Counted from the first letter of the stretch, positions 34,095 to 42,983 are shown. The stretch: 64,000 bases of DNA from Streptomyces abyssomicinicus (GCF_008974245.1 NZ_BBZI01000005.1:1-64000); one strand, 5' to 3'. Numbers and translations are program-made. The notes: generated from the sequence alone by a model not told the origin.

Positions 34095-35912
34095 GTGGCC
34101 ACAGCAGAGCAACTGCGACAGTCCGTCGAGGGGTTGACCATTCCCAGGCTGCTGCGGCGCAACGCCGGGCAGTTCGCCGCACTTCCCGCACTCACCACAG
34201 GCATCGGCCCCGAGGAGGGGACGCTGACCTGGTCCCAGCTGCGCGCCGAGGTCGCCGCCCTCACCCGCGGACTCGCCGCACTCGGTCTCCGGCAGGGCGA
34301 GCGGATGCTCATCGCGATGTCGAAGCGGGCCGAGCACTGGGTCGCCGACCTGGCGGCCATCCATCTCGGCGCCCTGTCCTGTTCCACGTACGACACCCTC
34401 AGCACCGAGCAGATCCGCTTCGTCGCGCGGCACAGCGCGGCCACCGTCCTCGTCCTCGAGGGCGAGGAGCAGATGCGGCGCTGGGGTCCGGTGCTGGACG
34501 ACCTGCCGCATCTGCGGGCCGTCGTCGTCCTCGACTGGAGCGCCGCCCCGGAGGGCGACGGGCGGTTCGTCAGCTACCAGGCCGTACGCGGCGGGGTGAA
34601 GCCCGACGAGGCCGCCTTCGAGGCCCTCACCGAAGCGGTCACCACCGACCAGCCGATGACCGTGGTGTACACCTCGGGCACCACCGGTGACCCGAAGGGC
34701 GTGGTGCTCACCCACCGCAACGTCATCCACGAGTCGTTGATGCAGGACCAGCTCGTCGCCGTCCCCGAGCACCCCCGGACCCTCGCGTACCTGCCCATGG
34801 CGCACATCGCCGAGCGGGTCCTCGGCATCTACCTGCCGATCTGCAACGCCGGCCACGTCACGATCTGCCCGGACCCAGCTCAGCTCCTGCCCGGACTGCT
34901 CCAGGTGCGCCCGCACGGGTTCTTCGGCGTCCCCCGGGTCTGGGAGAAGCTCGCCGCCGGCCTGGAGGCCAGGCTCGCCACGCTGACCGGGGAACGGGCC
35001 GAGGCCGTGGAGCAGGCGCGCAAGCTCGCGCTGGAGACGTTCCGCCTGCGCTCCGAGGGCCGGCGGGTCCCCGAGGACGTCGCCGCCTCGCTGCGTCGGC
35101 TCGACGAGGAGGTGCTGCTCTCGATCCGCGCCGCTGTCGGGTTCGACGACTGCCGCCGCGCCTTCAGCGGTGCGGCGCCGATCCCCACCGCCGTCCTGGA
35201 ACTCCTGGCGAGCGTCGGCCTCGCCGTGTACGAGGTGTGGGGGCTGAGCGAGACCACCGGCGCGGCCACGGTCGGCGTCCCCGACGCGTTCGCCCTGGGC
35301 GCCGTCGGACGCCCGGGTCCCGGCATCGAGGTCAAGGCCGCCGAGGACGGCGAGCTGTTCGTCCGCGGCCCCGTGGTGGTGCCCGGCTACCTGAACCCGC
35401 AGGGCGGCGTCGACCCGGCGACCGACGCGGAGGGCTGGCTGCCCACCGGTGACCTCGGCGCGGTGGACGAACGGGGCATCGTCTCCGTCACCGACCGCAA
35501 GAAGGAGATCATCATCACCGACGGGGGCAAGAACGTCGCCCCCACCCGGGTGGAATCCCTGCTGCGCGCGCACCCCCTGATCGCCCAGGCCGTCGCCGTC
35601 GGCGACCGGCGGCCGTACATCACCGCGCTGCTGGTGCTGGACGAGGAGACGGCCCCGCGGTGGGCCGAGGCACACGGGATCGACGCCGACGGCCTGGACG
35701 AACTGGCCCGCCACCCCGAGGTGCTCGCCGCCGTCGACGCCGCGGTCGCCGAGGCCAACGCCAGGCTCTCCCGCCCGGAGCAGGTGAAGAGGCACCGCGT
35801 GCTGGCCGGCCCCTGGACCGCGGAGTCCGGGGAGCTGACGCCCAAACTGAGCCTGCGGCGACGGGACATCGACCGGCTGCACGCCGCGACGATCGAGTCG
35901 ATGTACACGTAG
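34095..35912 (+). CDS. Long-chain fatty-acid-CoA ligase, AMP-forming (605 aa)
   Basis: An ANL-superfamily enzyme. The P-loop is VVYTSGTTGDPKGVVLTHRN, the A5 motif is YEVWGLSETTGA, and A7-A10 are seen as WLPTGDLG, DRKKEIIITDGGKNVAPT and a C-terminal Lys in SGELTPKLSL. It activates fatty acids to acyl-CoA in the cytoplasm. The GTG follows GGAGGGA. Its nearness to the rubber locus suggests possible activation of isoprenoid acids, but a housekeeping role is equally possible. A TetR gene follows in the same direction 56 nt later. Confidence 0.93.
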   Translation: MATAEQLRQSVEGLTIPRLLRRNAGQFAALPALTTGIGPEEGTLTWSQLRAEVAALTRGLAALGLRQGERMLIAMSKRAEHWVADLAAIHLGALSCSTYDTLSTEQIRFVARHSAATVLVLEGEEQMRRWGPVLDDLPHLRAVVVLDWSAAPEGDGRFVSYQAVRGGVKPDEAAFEALTEAVTTDQPMTVVYTSGTTGDPKGVVLTHRNVIHESLMQDQLVAVPEHPRTLAYLPMAHIAERVLGIYLPICNAGHVTICPDPAQLLPGLLQVRPHGFFGVPRVWEKLAAGLEARLATLTGERAEAVEQARKLALETFRLRSEGRRVPEDVAASLRRLDEEVLLSIRAAVGFDDCRRAFSGAAPIPTAVLELLASVGLAVYEVWGLSETTGAATVGVPDAFALGAVGRPGPGIEVKAAEDGELFVRGPVVVPGYLNPQGGVDPATDAEGWLPTGDLGAVDERGIVSVTDRKKEIIITDGGKNVAPTRVESLLRAHPLIAQAVAVGDRRPYITALLVLDEETAPRWAEAHGIDADGLDELARHPEVLAAVDAAVAEANARLSRPEQVKRHRVLAGPWTAESGELTPKLSLRRRDIDRLHAATIESMYT

Positions 35913-35968
35913 GTCCGTCCTCGGCGGCACCTCGCCGCCGAGGACACGGCAACGGGAGGGATGAGGGC

Positions 35969-36592
35969 ATGGACGGTCGGCGCCAGGCACCACGACGCAG
36001 GATGGACCCGGACGCCCGCCGGGCGGAGATCCTGGCCGTCGCCCGCGGGCTGTTCGGGGCGAAGAGCTACGCCACGGTGTCCACCTCGGACATCGCGGCC
36101 CGGGCCGGGGTGGCCCGGGCGCTGATCAACCACTACTTCGGCGGCAAGCGGCAGCTGTACCTGGAGGTGGTGCGGCAGATGATGGTCGTGCCGGCCTCCG
36201 TCTCGGAGCGGCTGCCGCCCACCACCGCCGAGGAGCGGGTCTCGATCTGCGTCGACCGGTGGCTCGAAGTCGTCGAACGCAACCGGGAGATGTGGCTCTC
36301 CGCGATCGGACTGGAAGCCCTCGGCAACGACCCCGAGATCGACCGGATCATGCTCGAGGCCGACGAGATCGCCACCGACCGGGTCCTCGAGGCGGCGATG
36401 ATGACCGACGTGGTGGAAGGCCGGGAGAAGCTGCGGGCGATGATCCGCGCCCACAGCGGCATGCTCAAGGCCGCCTCCCGCGAGTGGCTGGTGCGCGGCA
36501 CGCTCGGCCGCAGCGATCTGCACGTCATGCTGACGCGCACCGTGCTCCACCTCGTCGACACGGTCTTCCCGGCCGTGCGGGACGACGCGTGA
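35969..36592 (+). CDS. TetR-family regulator (207 aa)
   Basis: The HTH spans residues 15-60: RRAEILAVARGLFGAKSYATV, with DIAARAGVARALINHYFGGK as the DNA-contacting part. The C-terminal domain resembles the TetR_C group found beside fatty-acid genes. The ATG at 35969 is in frame; another ATG at 35961 is not. It follows the acyl-CoA synthetase and may regulate it. The end is convergent with an HATPase gene. Confidence 0.9.
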   Translation: MDGRRQAPRRRMDPDARRAEILAVARGLFGAKSYATVSTSDIAARAGVARALINHYFGGKRQLYLEVVRQMMVVPASVSERLPPTTAEERVSICVDRWLEVVERNREMWLSAIGLEALGNDPEIDRIMLEADEIATDRVLEAAMMTDVVEGREKLRAMIRAHSGMLKAASREWLVRGTLGRSDLHVMLTRTVLHLVDTVFPAVRDDA

Positions 36593-36593
36593 C

Positions 36594-37039
36594 GGGGTGT
36601 CCCCCAACCGGAGGGTGGCCCACACCGTCTTCCCGCCCGGATGGTACGGCCGGACGCCCCAGTCGTCCGCCAGCGCCTCGACGAGGAACAGGCCGCGCCC
36701 TGACGTGCCGTCCGGGTCCGCCCGCGGCACGGGCGGGCGGTCGCCCCGGGCGTCGGTGACCTCGATCCGGAGCTCGGCGGCGTCCAGCAGGAGCGTGAGC
36801 CGGGCCCCACGGCCACGCACCCGGCCGTGCAGGGCGGCGTTGGCCGCGAGTTCGGCGACGAGCAGGGCGGCGGTCGGAATCAGGCCGTCACCGGCCGGCA
36901 GGTGCGTGCCGAGCCAGCGTTCGGCGGCACGGCGCACGGCGTGCGCACCGCGCGGGGTGGCGGGGAAGAGCGTGCCGAAGCGCGGCGGCCGCGCGGCCGG
37001 CCGGGGGCGGTGGACAGCGGTTCCGGATTTCTCGTTCAC
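36594..37039 (-). CDS. HATPase_c regulatory ATP-binding protein, no stop at expected end
   Basis: About 148 residues show the anti-sigma-factor kinase-like fold common in Streptomyces: PATPRGAHAVRRAAERWL, ALLVAELAANAALHG (N-box), LRIEVTDARGDRPP, and the G2 region GRGLFLVEALADDWGV followed by TVWATLRL. The domain ends near 36594, but the frame has no stop there and stays open to 35387, antisense through the whole TetR gene. Normal family members end close to the VWATL strand, so a stop may have been lost by an indel. The GTG at 37039 is the start. Coordinates given cover the recognisable domain only. Confidence 0.65.
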
Positions 37040-37213
37040 CTCACCGAGAGTGACGTGATGGATCTACTGTGAGGAGCATCCGGGCCGGTACCGACGGCCA
37101 CTGTCCGGCGGCGCCGAGCGATCTGTCCGGACGGGCGGCCGGGTTGTCCGGGTGTCCGGGCGTGCTTGCCGTTCGTCACGCTCGGTGATCAGTGGAGCAA
37201 GGTGGTGGCAGGG

Positions 37214-38077
37214 ATGGCAGCGGGAGTCGGAGTGAACACGGAGGACCCGGCGGCCTCGGACGAGGCGGCGGACCTGTTCCGGGCGGTCGGCCGCCAGCTC
37301 AAGGCCGCGAGGGAGCGGGCGGGGCTGGGGCAGCGGGAGTTGGGCAGGCGGCTGGGATACAGCGAGGAACAGATCTCCTCCCTGGAGCGCGGGCGGCGCA
37401 CACCGCAGCCGGAGTTCCTGCGGGCGGCGGACGAACTGCTCGGCTGCGGCGGCCTGCTGGCCGTCGCCGCGGAGGACGTGGAGCGGGCGAAGACGCGTCG
37501 GCGGGTGAGGCATCCGGAGTGGTTCCGCGACTACGCGGAGCTGGAGGGCAAGGCGGTCGAGCTGTGCTACTTCGCCAATCAGGCCGTCCCCGGCCTGTTT
37601 CAGACGGAGGCGTACGCGCGTGCCGTCTTCTCCAACCGTCAGCCCTACTTCGACGAGGAGACCATCGAGCAGCGTGTCACTGCACGGCTCGCCCGGCAGG
37701 AACTGCTGACCAAGTGGCCGCCGCCGAAGGTGACGGCCGTGGTGCAGGAAGCGGTGCTGCGGCAGTCCTTCGGCGGACCCACGGTCCAGCGTGAGCAGTT
37801 GCGGCATCTGGTGCAGGTGGGTGGCCTGCGGCACGTCGAGATCCAGGTGATGCCGATGAGCAGCGAGGAACACGCGGGAATGGGCGGCCCGTTCACCATG
37901 CTCGAACTCAAGGACAGGCCGCGCATGGCATACCTGGAGGTCCAGCACGTCAGCCGGCTGGTCACCGAGCCCGAAGAGGTCCGGGTGCTGGCCGCGAAGT
38001 ATGGCAGCATCCGAGGGCAGGCGCTTTCCACCCACGAATCCTTGCGCCTTGTCGAGAAGTTGCTGGGAGACCTATGA
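37214..38077 (+). CDS. XRE-type HTH regulator with DUF5753 domain (287 aa)
   Basis: An N-terminal XRE helix-turn-helix (LKAARERAGLGQRELGRRLG, then EEQISSLERGRRTP) is followed by the DUF5753 C-terminal domain (PGLFQTEAYARAVF, VQEAVLRQ, IQVMPM, FTMLEL). Such proteins pair with small DUF397 proteins in Streptomyces and affect development, as with BldB/WhiJ-like loci. The frame is open to a TTG at 37166; the ATG at 37214 is used, but a GTG at 37232 with GGGAG in front is also good. It overlaps the DUF397 gene by four bases. Confidence 0.88.
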   Translation: MAAGVGVNTEDPAASDEAADLFRAVGRQLKAARERAGLGQRELGRRLGYSEEQISSLERGRRTPQPEFLRAADELLGCGGLLAVAAEDVERAKTRRRVRHPEWFRDYAELEGKAVELCYFANQAVPGLFQTEAYARAVFSNRQPYFDEETIEQRVTARLARQELLTKWPPPKVTAVVQEAVLRQSFGGPTVQREQLRHLVQVGGLRHVEIQVMPMSSEEHAGMGGPFTMLELKDRPRMAYLEVQHVSRLVTEPEEVRVLAAKYGSIRGQALSTHESLRLVEKLLGDL

Positions 38078-38277
38078 ACACCGAACAGCCCGCAGGGCTC
38101 CGCTGGTTCAAAAGCACCTACAGCGGCGACGAGGGCGGCGAATGCGTCGAGGTCGCCGTCGACCGGGCCGCGATCCACGTGCGGGACTCCAAGGCGCGCG
38201 GCGGCCCCCGGGTCGCCTTCGGGCGGAACGCGTGGGCCGGGTTCGTCGCCGTGGTGGGCCGGGGCCGTTCCGACTGA
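38074..38277 (+). CDS. DUF397 protein (67 aa)
   Basis: The DUF397 signature is visible: RWFKSTYSGDEGGECVEVA, then VRDSKARGGP and the tail AWAGFVAVV. It forms an operon with the DUF5753 regulator through an ATGA overlap. The pair is a common regulator and partner unit in Streptomyces. Confidence 0.92.
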   Translation: MNTEQPAGLRWFKSTYSGDEGGECVEVAVDRAAIHVRDSKARGGPRVAFGRNAWAGFVAVVGRGRSD

Positions 38278-38295
38278 GAGGGCCGGGCGCCTGGT

Positions 38296-39519
38296 TCAGT
38301 CCTGCCAGTGGAAGAGCAGCGTGTCGACGGGCAGGGGCTTCCTGCTGCCGAAGTAGTAGACGCACAGGCCGGTGACCGGGATCGCGGCGAGTGACGTGTC
38401 GATCCAGCGGAAACCGGCGGACATCAGGGCGTCGCGGGCGGCGGGGGCGGCCGCGCCCCCGGAACCCGAGGTGGCGAAGCGGCCGAGCGTGCTGATGAGC
38501 ACGGTGTCGTCGCCGCAATCGATCAGGTCGTAGGTGCCCTCTCCCTGCTGGTGGTACTCGTCGGCGGAGACCGGGCGGCCGGGCTCGAGACCCGCCGCGG
38601 TGAGGGCGCGCACGGCGCGGTGAAGCTGTGCCCGGTGGTCGACCGGGGGCGGCGGGGCGGTGCAGAGGGCTTCCAGCCGCCAGCGGGGGTCGGTGCTCCG
38701 CTCGCAGTGCCAGGGCGCGTACCGGTGGACGATCGCCCGGCGGATCTCCTCGTCCAGGCCGGGCACCTCCACCCGCGGGCGCCCCAGCGACTCGTAGACC
38801 GCACGCGGCTCGTCCACGTCCTCGGTGAGGCGGTACAGGGCGAACGCGGCCCAGAGCTTCGCGTCGGTCGTGGGCGCCCGGTGGAGGTGGGCGCGAAGCC
38901 GTTCGGGGTCCGTCAGGTACTCCTGGGCCTCGAAGGCCACCCCGGGGTCGGGGTCCGCCATGCCGTCGGACACGTCCTCGCCGGCACGGTGCCGGATCCG
39001 GAGGTGGGCGGCCCGGTCCTCCGGCCGCTCGGTGCCGAGCTCGGCCCGGATCGCCTCGTCCCCGTACCGGGCGGCCAGCGCGTCCAGCCCCGCCTCCCCG
39101 GCGGCCCGCCGGACGGGGGCGAACGCGAGGGTGGCCAGTTCGCGTGCCGCCGAGAGGTCGCCGAGCCGTCCGCGTGCCTGGAGGATCGCCGGGGACATGC
39201 CGTAGCCCGTCTCCCGCAGCCGGTCCTCATGGCACAGCCACGGCAGCAACTCCGCCCGTTCGGACAGGACCTCCAGCAACGCGGTGCGGACCTCGGGGGT
39301 GTCCCCGGTGTCCCGGACGCGGGCGGACAGTTCGGCGACGTGCGCGTCGGGCACCCGCCCGGCCAGGGCGGCGGCGCAGGCCCTGCGCCGCCACCACGGA
39401 TGCGAGGGATGCGCGACGTACGCCGCGAGCTCCCCCGCGTCGACCGTCCGCAGGGCGTCCATGTCGGCCTGCCCCGCCGCCGGAACGAGTGCTTCCAGGC
39501 CGTCCACCATGCCGTCCAT
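38296..39519 (-). CDS. HEAT-like repeat hypothetical protein (407 aa)
   Basis: Helical repeats are seen through residues 30-260 (HPSHPWWRRRACAAALAG; VRTALLEVLSERAELL; DPDPGVAFEAQEYL), consistent with a HEAT-repeat scaffold. The C-terminal 140 residues form a separate domain (TYDLIDCGDDTVLISTLG, ending TLLFHWQD). There is no signal peptide. The ATG at 39519 is chosen; the next Met is three codons later. The function is unknown. It is only 18 nt from the convergent DUF397 gene. Confidence 0.75.
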   Translation of the reverse strand: MDGMVDGLEALVPAAGQADMDALRTVDAGELAAYVAHPSHPWWRRRACAAALAGRVPDAHVAELSARVRDTGDTPEVRTALLEVLSERAELLPWLCHEDRLRETGYGMSPAILQARGRLGDLSAARELATLAFAPVRRAAGEAGLDALAARYGDEAIRAELGTERPEDRAAHLRIRHRAGEDVSDGMADPDPGVAFEAQEYLTDPERLRAHLHRAPTTDAKLWAAFALYRLTEDVDEPRAVYESLGRPRVEVPGLDEEIRRAIVHRYAPWHCERSTDPRWRLEALCTAPPPPVDHRAQLHRAVRALTAAGLEPGRPVSADEYHQQGEGTYDLIDCGDDTVLISTLGRFATSGSGGAAAPAARDALMSAGFRWIDTSLAAIPVTGLCVYYFGSRKPLPVDTLLFHWQD

Positions 39520-39565
39520 CCCGCGGATCCTAGTGACCGGGGAGGGACGGCGGGGGACGGTCCGG

Positions 39566-40795
39566 TCAGCAGATGGACTGGCTGCTGTTGACCAGCGTGT
39601 TGTTGCGGAACGTCGTGTTGGTGCCGCAAGGGCTCTCACGGATCGCGGAGTTGGTCACCGTCAGGTTCTGGACCCAGATGTCCGCGTTGTTCGGGAACTC
39701 CGTGCGCGCCGCGAGGCGGATCTCGCCGCCGCCGCTGACCGTGCCGCTCTGGGCGGCGAGGGTCACGTTGTAGCAGTTCTCGATCAGCACGGCGTTGTTG
39801 CCGGTGTTGGAGATGTTCACCCGGTCGATGACCGCGCCGCCGCTCTCCGAGACGCAGAAGACGCCGCGCCCGCCGCCACGGGCCACCACCTCGCCCACCC
39901 GGATGTTGGTCGGGTACGAACTGCCCACCCGGCCGTTGCGGTTGGCCATCCGGAAGGCCGCGTAGCCGGTGCCGGTGCCGGCGTTCTCCGCGTCGACCTT
40001 GGTGACCGTCGCGTTGATGGTCTGGTTGAGCAGCAGGCCCGACTCGCCGACGTTGCGGGCGGTGACGGTGCCGACGGTGAGGCCGTCGACGCCGTACGTC
40101 TCGACGGCGTGGCTGGAGGCGCCCGAGACGTAGACGTTGTCGATGCGGATGTTGCGGCTCCACTGGCTGGTGTCGCCCCGGTTGTCGATCCGCACGCCCA
40201 GGCCGGAGGACAGGCGCATGTCGATCTGGCCGAGGACCACGTTCTGCACGTTGCGCATGAAGATGCCGTACAGCGGGGCGCCGGTCACGTTGAGGTGCTG
40301 GACCTCCACGTCCCTCGTGCCGCGCGAGTACACCGGCGCCTGGTCGCCGGAACCGCTGCCGGTGACGTTGATGGTGCCGCAGACGTCCAGGGTGGTGTAG
40401 CTGGGCAGCGAGATGCGGGAGCCGGCCGACATCGAGCCGGAGCCGCGGACGACCACGCGCTCCTTGTACGTGCGGTTCGCGGTGAGGCTGCTCACGGCCG
40501 CCTGCACGGCGGCGCGCAGATCGCTGCCGGTGTACACCGTCGAGGAGCCCCGACGGGCGGTCCAGGTGCTTCCGTTGAGCACGGCCTCGGCCTGGTAGGA
40601 CCCTTCCCCGCAGGCCGCGGCCGCGGAAACGGACGACGCCAGGACGGCGGGGGCCTCGGCCTCGGGCGCGGCCACCGCCGCGGCGGTGGTGGTGAGGGCC
40701 AGTGCGGCGGCGGCGAGGGCGCCGGTGCGGCGGCGCTCGGGTCCACGCCTGCCCAACAAACCCTTGAATAACGGAAGTTCTGATCGGCTTCCCAT
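39566..40795 (-). CDS. Secreted right-handed beta-helix protein (409 aa)
   Basis: A long signal region (RRTGALAAAALALTTTAAAV) is followed by a mature domain with many short repeats rich in Asn, Val and Gly (for example DVEVQHLNVTGAP, GVRIDNRGD, SGLLLNQTINATV). This is the pattern of a pectate-lyase-like parallel beta-helix. Two to three Cys pairs occur (CGTINV, ENCYNV, SPCGTN and the final C). It may bind or cut a polysaccharide, but no catalytic set was recognised. The ATG at 40795 has GGAG upstream. Confidence 0.82.
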   Translation of the reverse strand: MGSRSELPLFKGLLGRRGPERRRTGALAAAALALTTTAAAVAAPEAEAPAVLASSVSAAAACGEGSYQAEAVLNGSTWTARRGSSTVYTGSDLRAAVQAAVSSLTANRTYKERVVVRGSGSMSAGSRISLPSYTTLDVCGTINVTGSGSGDQAPVYSRGTRDVEVQHLNVTGAPLYGIFMRNVQNVVLGQIDMRLSSGLGVRIDNRGDTSQWSRNIRIDNVYVSGASSHAVETYGVDGLTVGTVTARNVGESGLLLNQTINATVTKVDAENAGTGTGYAAFRMANRNGRVGSSYPTNIRVGEVVARGGGRGVFCVSESGGAVIDRVNISNTGNNAVLIENCYNVTLAAQSGTVSGGGEIRLAARTEFPNNADIWVQNLTVTNSAIRESPCGTNTTFRNNTLVNSSQSIC

Positions 40796-40819
40796 GAGGA
40801 GGATCTCCGCTCGGTCGGC

Positions 40820-40844
40820 GCACCGGCCCGGGGGGAACCGGTGC
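40820..40844. promoter_or_regulatory. Inverted repeat upstream of the beta-helix gene
   Basis: A 7-bp stem (GCACCGG/CCGGTGC, 11-nt spacer) lies 25 bp before the beta-helix start codon in the divergent region shared with the SARP-like gene. It could be an operator or a 5'-UTR hairpin. Confidence 0.35.
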
Positions 40845-41012
40845 GTACGTTTGTGGGGATGGTGAGTCTGCTGAGGGCGCGGGGGCAGCGTCAATGGCAT
40901 GTTGAGACAGGCTGGGGGAGCGCGGCCGGGGAAGTCCTGTTCCGGATGTGTCCGGCGTCGTTACGCTGCCCCGGTCACGGAGGATCCGGGGGCGCGGCAT
41001 GGGGGCAGGCGG

Positions 41013-41810
41013 ATGAGGGAGCCGACGTTCGGCATATTGGGCCCGCTGCAGATCAGAGGCGTCGCAGCGCGGAGCTGCGTCCCGCTCGGAGGACCCAAGC
41101 CGCGGGCCGTCCTGGCCACGCTGCTGCTGCGTCCCGGCGCGTTCGTCTCGCTCGACACTTTGACCGAAGTGCTGTGGCCGCAACGGCCGCCGCGTTCCGC
41201 CGTCGCCAACCTGCGCACCTATGTACGCGCGTTGCGCGGCGCGCTGGCCGCGGCGGGGGTGGACACCACGGGGCTGCGCACCCGCCACGGCGGCTACGTC
41301 CTCGACGTGCCCCCGCTCGACCACGACCTGCTGCTCTTCGAGAGACGCGTGGACCGGGCGCGGACCGCGCGGAACGCCGGGCAGCACGCCGCCGCGTTGC
41401 GGGGCTACCTGTCGGCGCTCTCCCTGTGGCGCGGCGGCGTCCTGCAGGACCTGCCGGGCAGTGTGCTGTGGGACCCCGTCCTGACCCGTGCCGAACAGCT
41501 GCGGACCGTCGTCCAGGACGAGTCGCTGCGCCTGCGGCTGGTCACCGGTGACCACGGTCCGCTCGTCGCCGAGCTGCGCACCCGGATCGCCGCCGACCCG
41601 CTGCGCGAGGACCTGTGGCAGCTGCTGGTGAGCGCGCTCGACCGCGCCGGCCGCACCGCCGAGGCCCGCGTCGCCTACGCCGACGCGCGGCGGCTGCTCG
41701 CCGCCGAGCTCGGCGTGGCCCCCGGCGAAGCCCTCAGGGCCGCGGGCGAGGCCCTGTTCAGCAGCCGTTCGTACTGGTCTGGTAGCGCACCAGGTAGTCG
41801 TTCCAGGTGA
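41013..41810 (+). CDS. SARP/BTAD-type transcriptional regulator (265 aa)
   Basis: The N-terminal OmpR-like DNA-binding domain (FGILGPLQI, KPRAVLATLLLRPGAFVS, EVLWPQRPPRSAVANLRTYV) is followed by a bacterial transcriptional activation domain with TPR helices (RAEQLRTVVQDESLRLRL, EDLWQLLVSALDRAGR). SARP-type proteins activate secondary-metabolite or secreted-enzyme genes. No biosynthetic cluster lies next to it; the divergent beta-helix gene is the nearest possible target. The 3' end overlaps the convergent M23 gene by 53 bp. Confidence 0.88.
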   Translation: MREPTFGILGPLQIRGVAARSCVPLGGPKPRAVLATLLLRPGAFVSLDTLTEVLWPQRPPRSAVANLRTYVRALRGALAAAGVDTTGLRTRHGGYVLDVPPLDHDLLLFERRVDRARTARNAGQHAAALRGYLSALSLWRGGVLQDLPGSVLWDPVLTRAEQLRTVVQDESLRLRLVTGDHGPLVAELRTRIAADPLREDLWQLLVSALDRAGRTAEARVAYADARRLLAAELGVAPGEALRAAGEALFSSRSYWSGSAPGSRSR

Positions 41811-42324
41811 CTCCCTGGACGACGGCGACGACGACCGAGCCGTCGTGGATCTGCTCGTAGTGCAGATGCGGCGACAGGGAGTACAGCGCGGACGTCGCCC
41901 CCACCTTGCCGATCAGCTGCCCGCGGTCGACGGTGTCGCCCTTCTGCACGTCCCGGCTCTGGAGGTGGGCGTAGCGGGTCCGCCACCCGTCGCCGTGACC
42001 GATCACGACGGTGTTCCCGTACCCGGTGTCGGTGGCGTAGTAGGAGGACAGCACGGTCCCCCCGGCGCTGGCCAGGACCCGGCGGCCGAGGTCGTCGGGG
42101 TTGCCCGCGGCGTCGTAGTGGTTCCAGTCGATGGAGTGGGCGGGACTGTGGCCGTCCCAGTTGCTGCCGCGCCAGGACTGGTCGCAGACGAACGGCATCC
42201 GGAACGCCGGCCGGGCGGCGTCCGCGTCCGCGGCGGCCGGAGAGCCCTGGAGCAGGGCGGTGACCATCGTCAGACCCGCCAGCGCGGCGGGCAGGGAGCG
42301 TGCGGTGAATCCTCGTCTCGCCAT
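41758..42324 (-). CDS. Secreted M23-family metallopeptidase (188 aa)
   Basis: The signal peptide is residues 1-32 (ARRGFTARS start, end GSPAAA). The zinc site of LytM-type enzymes is seen as H63 and D66 in AHSIDWNHYD and H153/H155 in SPHLHYEQIH. It would cut peptidoglycan cross-bridges or related glycyl peptides outside the cell. The ATG at 42324 follows GGGAGGATCC. It is short, with a catalytic domain only and no cell-wall-binding module. Confidence 0.9.
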   Translation of the reverse strand: MARRGFTARSLPAALAGLTMVTALLQGSPAAADADAARPAFRMPFVCDQSWRGSNWDGHSPAHSIDWNHYDAAGNPDDLGRRVLASAGGTVLSSYYATDTGYGNTVVIGHGDGWRTRYAHLQSRDVQKGDTVDRGQLIGKVGATSALYSLSPHLHYEQIHDGSVVVAVVQGVTWNDYLVRYQTSTNGC

Positions 42325-42412
42325 GGATCCTCCCGTGGTGGTGGGGATGATCCGGCGATTGAAGGAGGCCGGCATACAAAGGCCGTACAAGACGGCCCGC
42401 GGGCCGACGGGG

Positions 42413-42700
42413 TCAGAGCAGCGAACCCAGCGGCCCGAGGTCCAGGTTGAGGTCGTCGCGGGTCAGGCCGTGCCGGGCGCAGAGGTCGTCCATGCGCTGG
42501 TCCAGGAGCATCAGGGCGGTGCCGAGGCGGTCCTCCTGCTCGGGAGTGAGCGTGCCTTCCTCGAAGCGGCGGACCGCCTGCTTCTCCATGAGCTGGTGGA
42601 GCAGTTCGACCACGGTGAGGACGAGTTGGGCCAGGCCGTCGGCGACCTTCTCCGGATCGAGGTCGAGCGTTCCGTCGCGGGGGGCGGGCGGTGGGTTCAC
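42413..42700 (-). CDS. gvpK: Gas vesicle protein GvpK (95 aa)
   Basis: The GvpK family is recognised from LDLDPEKVADGLAQLVLTVV, ELLHQLMEKQAVRRFEEGTL and the end LGLTRDDLNLDLGPLG-like sequence. It is the last gene of the cluster. The start is the GTG at 42700, preceded by GAGGA; an in-frame GTG at 42712 is less likely. The upstream junction is duplicated, see the repeat at 42696-42740. Confidence 0.9.
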   Translation of the reverse strand: MNPPPAPRDGTLDLDPEKVADGLAQLVLTVVELLHQLMEKQAVRRFEEGTLTPEQEDRLGTALMLLDQRMDDLCARHGLTRDDLNLDLGPLGSLL

Positions 42701-42740
42701 GAAGGTCCTCACAGGGGGTTCACGAAGGTCCTCACAGGGG
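42696..42740. repeat. Tandem duplication of the gvpS/gvpK junction (23-bp period)
   Basis: TTCACGAAGGTCCTCACAGG plus GG occurs at 42696-42717 and again at 42719-42740. On the minus strand each copy holds a stop (TGA), a GAGGA ribosome binding site and a GTG. The upstream copy creates a four-codon frame (GTG AAC CCC CTG TGA, 42723-42709) just before gvpK. Confidence 0.8.
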
Positions 42741-42983
42741 ACCGCTGTCGGCCCAGGGGGAGGGGACGCGCGAGGAGACCGAGCAGAGCAGGGCGTGCAG
42801 CGAGACGCGCACCAGCGGGACGTCGGCGATGGCCAGGACCAGGTCGCCGCTGACCACCACGCCCGCGCCGAGCACCCGGTCGAGGAGGTCGACCAGGGGG
42901 AGCCCGATCGGGGCGTACGGCTCGTCACCGTCCCACGGAACGGGGGGCGGCAGCCCGTCCTCCCGGGCGTCGGGCAGGATCAC
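42732..42983 (-). CDS. gvpS: Gas vesicle protein GvpS, GvpA/J family (83 aa)
   Basis: The conserved GvpA-like core is PLVDLLDRVLGAGVVVSGDL followed by VLAIADVPLVRVSLHALL. It is a minor structural or assembly protein of the vesicle wall. The GTG at 42983 overlaps the gvpL stop (GTGA). The stop at 42732 lies inside the duplicated junction. Confidence 0.88.
   Translation of the reverse strand: MILPDAREDGLPPPVPWDGDEPYAPIGLPLVDLLDRVLGAGVVVSGDLVLAIADVPLVRVSLHALLCSVSSRVPSPWADSGPL

Noticed and set aside
34095-36592. CoA ligase and TetR as part of the rubber operon
   Set aside because: They are on the opposite strand from lcp, 0.3 kb beyond the lcp regulator, and have no shared operator; a link is possible but not supported.
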